Positions 61,623-64,000 of a DNA stretch of 64,000 nt are shown here, in pieces. Below the pieces are notes generated by a model. That model did not search any database, had not been told where the DNA came from, and was given only the letters and a program-made list of their open reading frames with translations. How positions within the stretch are numbered: position 1 is the stretch's first letter; each line of letters begins with the position of its first letter. Position numbers and translations under genes: made by a program. The DNA comes from Oceanirhabdus sp. W0125-5 (lineage in GTDB: Bacteria > Bacillota > Clostridia > Clostridiales > Clostridiaceae): NCBI RefSeq assembly GCF_027938815.1, contig NZ_CP115913.1:3630001-3694000 (forward strand), written 5' to 3'.

Positions 61623-62890
61623 TATACTGTCTCCTCCCCAACAATTAAATTAGCAATATAACTGCTATTAGCCTCTTTAATGTCATCAGGTACATTCTGA
61701 CCAATAGTAACTAAACTCAAGGGCTTATTAGAGATCTTACATGCATTATAAGCTAATCCATATGTGCTTGTTTCATCTAACTTTGTAAGAATAATTCCAT
61801 TGTAATTTAACTTTTCAAATCCATTTATTATGGTTTTTAAATCTTTGTTTTTAGTAGTTGCACTAACTACTAAAAATATATTTTCTGTTGCTACTCTATC
61901 TATATATGATCTTAATTCAGACACTTGCATAGAGTTTTTACTGCTTCTACCAGTTGTGTCAACTAATACTATATCACAATACTCTAATTCTTTAAGTGCT
62001 ATATCCATTTCTTTAGTGTTAAAAACTACTTTTATAGGAATATTCATAATTTCAGCATAAGTTTTAAGCTGCTCTACAGCTCCTATTCTATACGTGTCAA
62101 TAGTTATTAAACCAACTTTTTTATTTCCTTGAAGTGATAGCTTTCCCGCAAGCTTTGCTATTGTAGTTGTTTTACCTACTCCTGTTGGTCCTGCTAGAAC
62201 TATTCTTCCCTCTTTAGGAAACTCACAATATGATAATTCCTCTTCTAGATAAGTTTTAACTTTGCTTCTAAGCTCCCCTTCATTTTCAAAGGAAACTTTC
62301 TCCTTAAAATCATCTCTAAATTCACGAAAGACATCAATTTCCTCTAAAAACTCTTCCATAACATTCATTGATGGATCTTCTACAGAGTTTCCATTAATAT
62401 TTGAGATCATTTTCTTTAATTCGCCTAATTCCTTAATAATACTGTCATCTTGCTTTACAAGATTCTCTTTAGAAGGCTTATTTTCCATTTTAGATTTTAT
62501 CTTTTCTCTGTATTGCTCTGTTATATTCATATTTCCTGACTTATTTACATTAAACTCTTCAGTTGAACTCATATTCTGTGGCTTACGCACATTTTCATTG
62601 TTATGCTGCATTAAAGCTTCCGTTATTGCCTTGAAACTATCATTAAAATTCGTGTCTTCTTGACTAAAACTATTTGGATACGAACTTGAATTTGAAGTAT
62701 CTGATTTAACTCGCTCTTTTGTATTCTCTATAGCAGCTGTAACTTCTAATTGTTTTGGAGCAAATAAACCAAAGAATCCTTTTTGTCTAACTTTTCGTTG
62801 TGAAATAATCACTGCATCTTTTCCAAGATCAATTCTAATCTGTGATATAGCTTCATTCATATTATTCACAATATATCTTTTTACTTTCAT
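61622..62890 (-). CDS. flhF: Flagellar GTPase FlhF (SRP type)
   Basis: 422 residues. A B domain with a basic N-terminus (MKVKRYIVNNMNEAISQIRI) and a linker rich in N and S (about 60-160) precede the NG GTPase domain. The P-loop is LAGPTGVGKTTTIAKLAGKL near 230, with DTYRIGAVEQLKTYAE near 267, DTTGRSS near 312 and TKLDET near 370. It helps place and start flagella. It is coupled on both sides by one-base overlaps with flhA and flhG. Confidence 0.95.
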   Translation of the reverse strand: MKVKRYIVNNMNEAISQIRIDLGKDAVIISQRKVRQKGFFGLFAPKQLEVTAAIENTKERVKSDTSNSSSYPNSFSQEDTNFNDSFKAITEALMQHNNENVRKPQNMSSTEEFNVNKSGNMNITEQYREKIKSKMENKPSKENLVKQDDSIIKELGELKKMISNINGNSVEDPSMNVMEEFLEEIDVFREFRDDFKEKVSFENEGELRSKVKTYLEEELSYCEFPKEGRIVLAGPTGVGKTTTIAKLAGKLSLQGNKKVGLITIDTYRIGAVEQLKTYAEIMNIPIKVVFNTKEMDIALKELEYCDIVLVDTTGRSSKNSMQVSELRSYIDRVATENIFLVVSATTKNKDLKTIINGFEKLNYNGIILTKLDETSTYGLAYNACKISNKPLSLVTIGQNVPDDIKEANSSYIANLIVGEETV

Positions 62891-64000
62891 TATATATCAA
62901 TTACTCCTTCGTTTCTTATTTCAACGTCGTTAGGTATCTCATTAAATGAAAGCACTGCTATATGAGGGAATGTTACCTCAGTAAGTTTTCTAAAAGCAGG
63001 TCTTATGTTAGGAGAAACCAAAATAACCGGTTGATATTCATAGAAGTATATATTATCAAGCATATTATTAATGCTCATGAATACGCTCTGTGTATCATCA
63101 GGGCTAAGAGCTGGAAAACTACCTTGAATCGTCTTTTGAATATTGCTCCCAATTAAGTTTTCAATCTTATTTGATAAAGTTACAACTCTCACAAATCCTT
63201 CTTCTGTTTTAAGATTATTGCATATATTCCTCGCTAATGAGAAACGTGCATATTCAGTTAACATCTCAATGTCTTTTGTAGTTCTTGAATAATCAGCTAA
63301 GGTTTCAAATATTGTTACTGTATCTTTAATTGATACTTTTTCCTTAAGGAGATTCTGAAGAACTTTCTGAACTTCTCCAATAGTCATTAAATCTGGAATT
63401 AGTTCTTCAACAACCGTCTCGTATTTTTCTCGTACGTTGTCAACAATTGATTTTGTTTCCTGTCTACCTAAAAGTTCATAAGCGTGACTCTTTATTGTCT
63501 CTGTTAAGTGAGTAACTAATACAGTAGTAGGGTCAACAACAGTAAATCCTTTTATTTCAGCATCTTCCCTTTCATCACTATTTATCCATACAGCAGGTAT
63601 ACCAAATGTAGGTTCAATAGTTTTAATTCCAGGAATATCAAAATTCTCATCGGTAGGATTCATGCATAAGAACATATTTGGCATAAGTTCTCCTTTAACT
63701 ATATCTGTTCCTCTAAGTTTGAATCTGTACTCATTATTATTTAATTGCAAGTTATCCATTATACGTATAGGTTGAACTATTAAACCTAGTTCAATTGCAC
63801 ATTGCCTACGAACAGAAGTAACTCTTTGAAGAAGATCTCCACCTACCCCTTCATCAGCTAAAGGTATGAGCCCATATCCTATCTCAATTTCAAGTGGTTC
63901 AACTTGAATAAGCTTAACTACATTTTCAGGCTCTCTATTTTCAATCTCTTGAATTTCATGTTCTTCTTCTTCAATATCCTTGAGCACTTGTTCTTTTTCC
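62890..64000 (-). CDS. flhA: Flagellar export protein FlhA (partial, N-terminus outside window)
   Basis: The open frame runs past base 64000 with no start. About 370 C-terminal residues are visible, mainly the cytoplasmic domain of the export gate that binds chaperone-substrate complexes. Marks include VEPLEIEIGYGLIPLADEG, FTVVDPTTVLVTHLTETIK, and the end RPAFRKLTEVTFPHIAVLSF then NEIPNDVEI. It is the first visible gene of the flagellar operon. Its N-terminal membrane part lies beyond the edge. Confidence 0.95.
   Translation of the reverse strand, partial: EKEQVLKDIEEEEHEIQEIENREPENVVKLIQVEPLEIEIGYGLIPLADEGVGGDLLQRVTSVRRQCAIELGLIVQPIRIMDNLQLNNNEYRFKLRGTDIVKGELMPNMFLCMNPTDENFDIPGIKTIEPTFGIPAVWINSDEREDAEIKGFTVVDPTTVLVTHLTETIKSHAYELLGRQETKSIVDNVREKYETVVEELIPDLMTIGEVQKVLQNLLKEKVSIKDTVTIFETLADYSRTTKDIEMLTEYARFSLARNICNNLKTEEGFVRVVTLSNKIENLIGSNIQKTIQGSFPALSPDDTQSVFMSINNMLDNIYFYEYQPVILVSPNIRPAFRKLTEVTFPHIAVLSFNEIPNDVEIRNEGVIDI

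Overview
The window is a low-GC, gene-dense stretch from an anaerobic, motile, clostridia-like Firmicute. The evidence is strong GGAGG-type ribosome sites, short AT-rich intergenic regions, sigma-A promoters with 17-bp spacers, a SpoVD-type penicillin-binding protein and a SpoVE/FtsW-type protein in the mra locus, a sigma-D flagellar operon, a clostridial-style c-di-GMP-I riboswitch, and a complete energy-conserving [NiFe] hydrogenase locus. Nothing in the window fixes the species.

Layout. 1-7.7 kb (minus strand): division and cell-wall cluster mraZ-rsmH-ftsL-spoVD-murF-mraY-spoVE/ftsW, with a three-site MraZ operator in front of mraZ and a terminator-like hairpin directly before the murF ribosome site. 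7.7-11.6 kb: accessory region with a 39-bp-period palindromic array, an IS200/IS605-type element (intact TnpA, wrecked TnpB, surviving right-end RNA region) and a young IS21-type element inserted in the TnpB remnant with a 5-bp target duplication. 11.6-19.2 kb: DUF1186, YchF, DUF4177, YibE/F, a LysM-tagged 5'-nucleotidase and a diguanylate cyclase. 19.4-26.4 kb: an operon encoding a sensor PP2C phosphatase, an RsbW-like kinase, two chemoreceptors and an RsbV-like STAS protein, preceded by a c-di-GMP-I riboswitch and a terminator. 26.6-33 kb: a small basic protein and an oligopeptide ABC transporter whose oppB carries one in-frame stop. 33-38 kb: DUF3899, DUF1292, a Lon-like protease with a degenerate ATPase site, and deoC. 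38.1-49.5 kb: hypCDE, hydrogenase subunits K and L, hypAB, an Mrp-type antiporter module, and the NuoH/NuoB/NuoI-like subunits, i.e. a proton-reducing, ion-pumping Mbh-type group 4 hydrogenase. 49.8-56.8 kb: a hypothetical protein, a Ca2+ P-type ATPase, a CBS-regulated pyrophosphatase, a small XRE/membrane-protein operon and a lipoprotein. 57.1-64 kb: flhA-flhF-flhG-pilZ-sigD-swrB-like-flgF-flgG.

Two themes stand out. First, c-di-GMP signalling recurs: a riboswitch controls a partner-switching/chemoreceptor operon, a diguanylate cyclase lies next to it, and a PilZ protein sits in the flagellar operon. Second, at least nine copies of one intergenic repeat unit lie between genes. Each unit has a heptamer-rich tail and a series of hairpins whose stems change sequence but keep pairing. 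Six of the units form three head-to-head, quasi-palindromic pairs. This family is the best candidate here for something undescribed.
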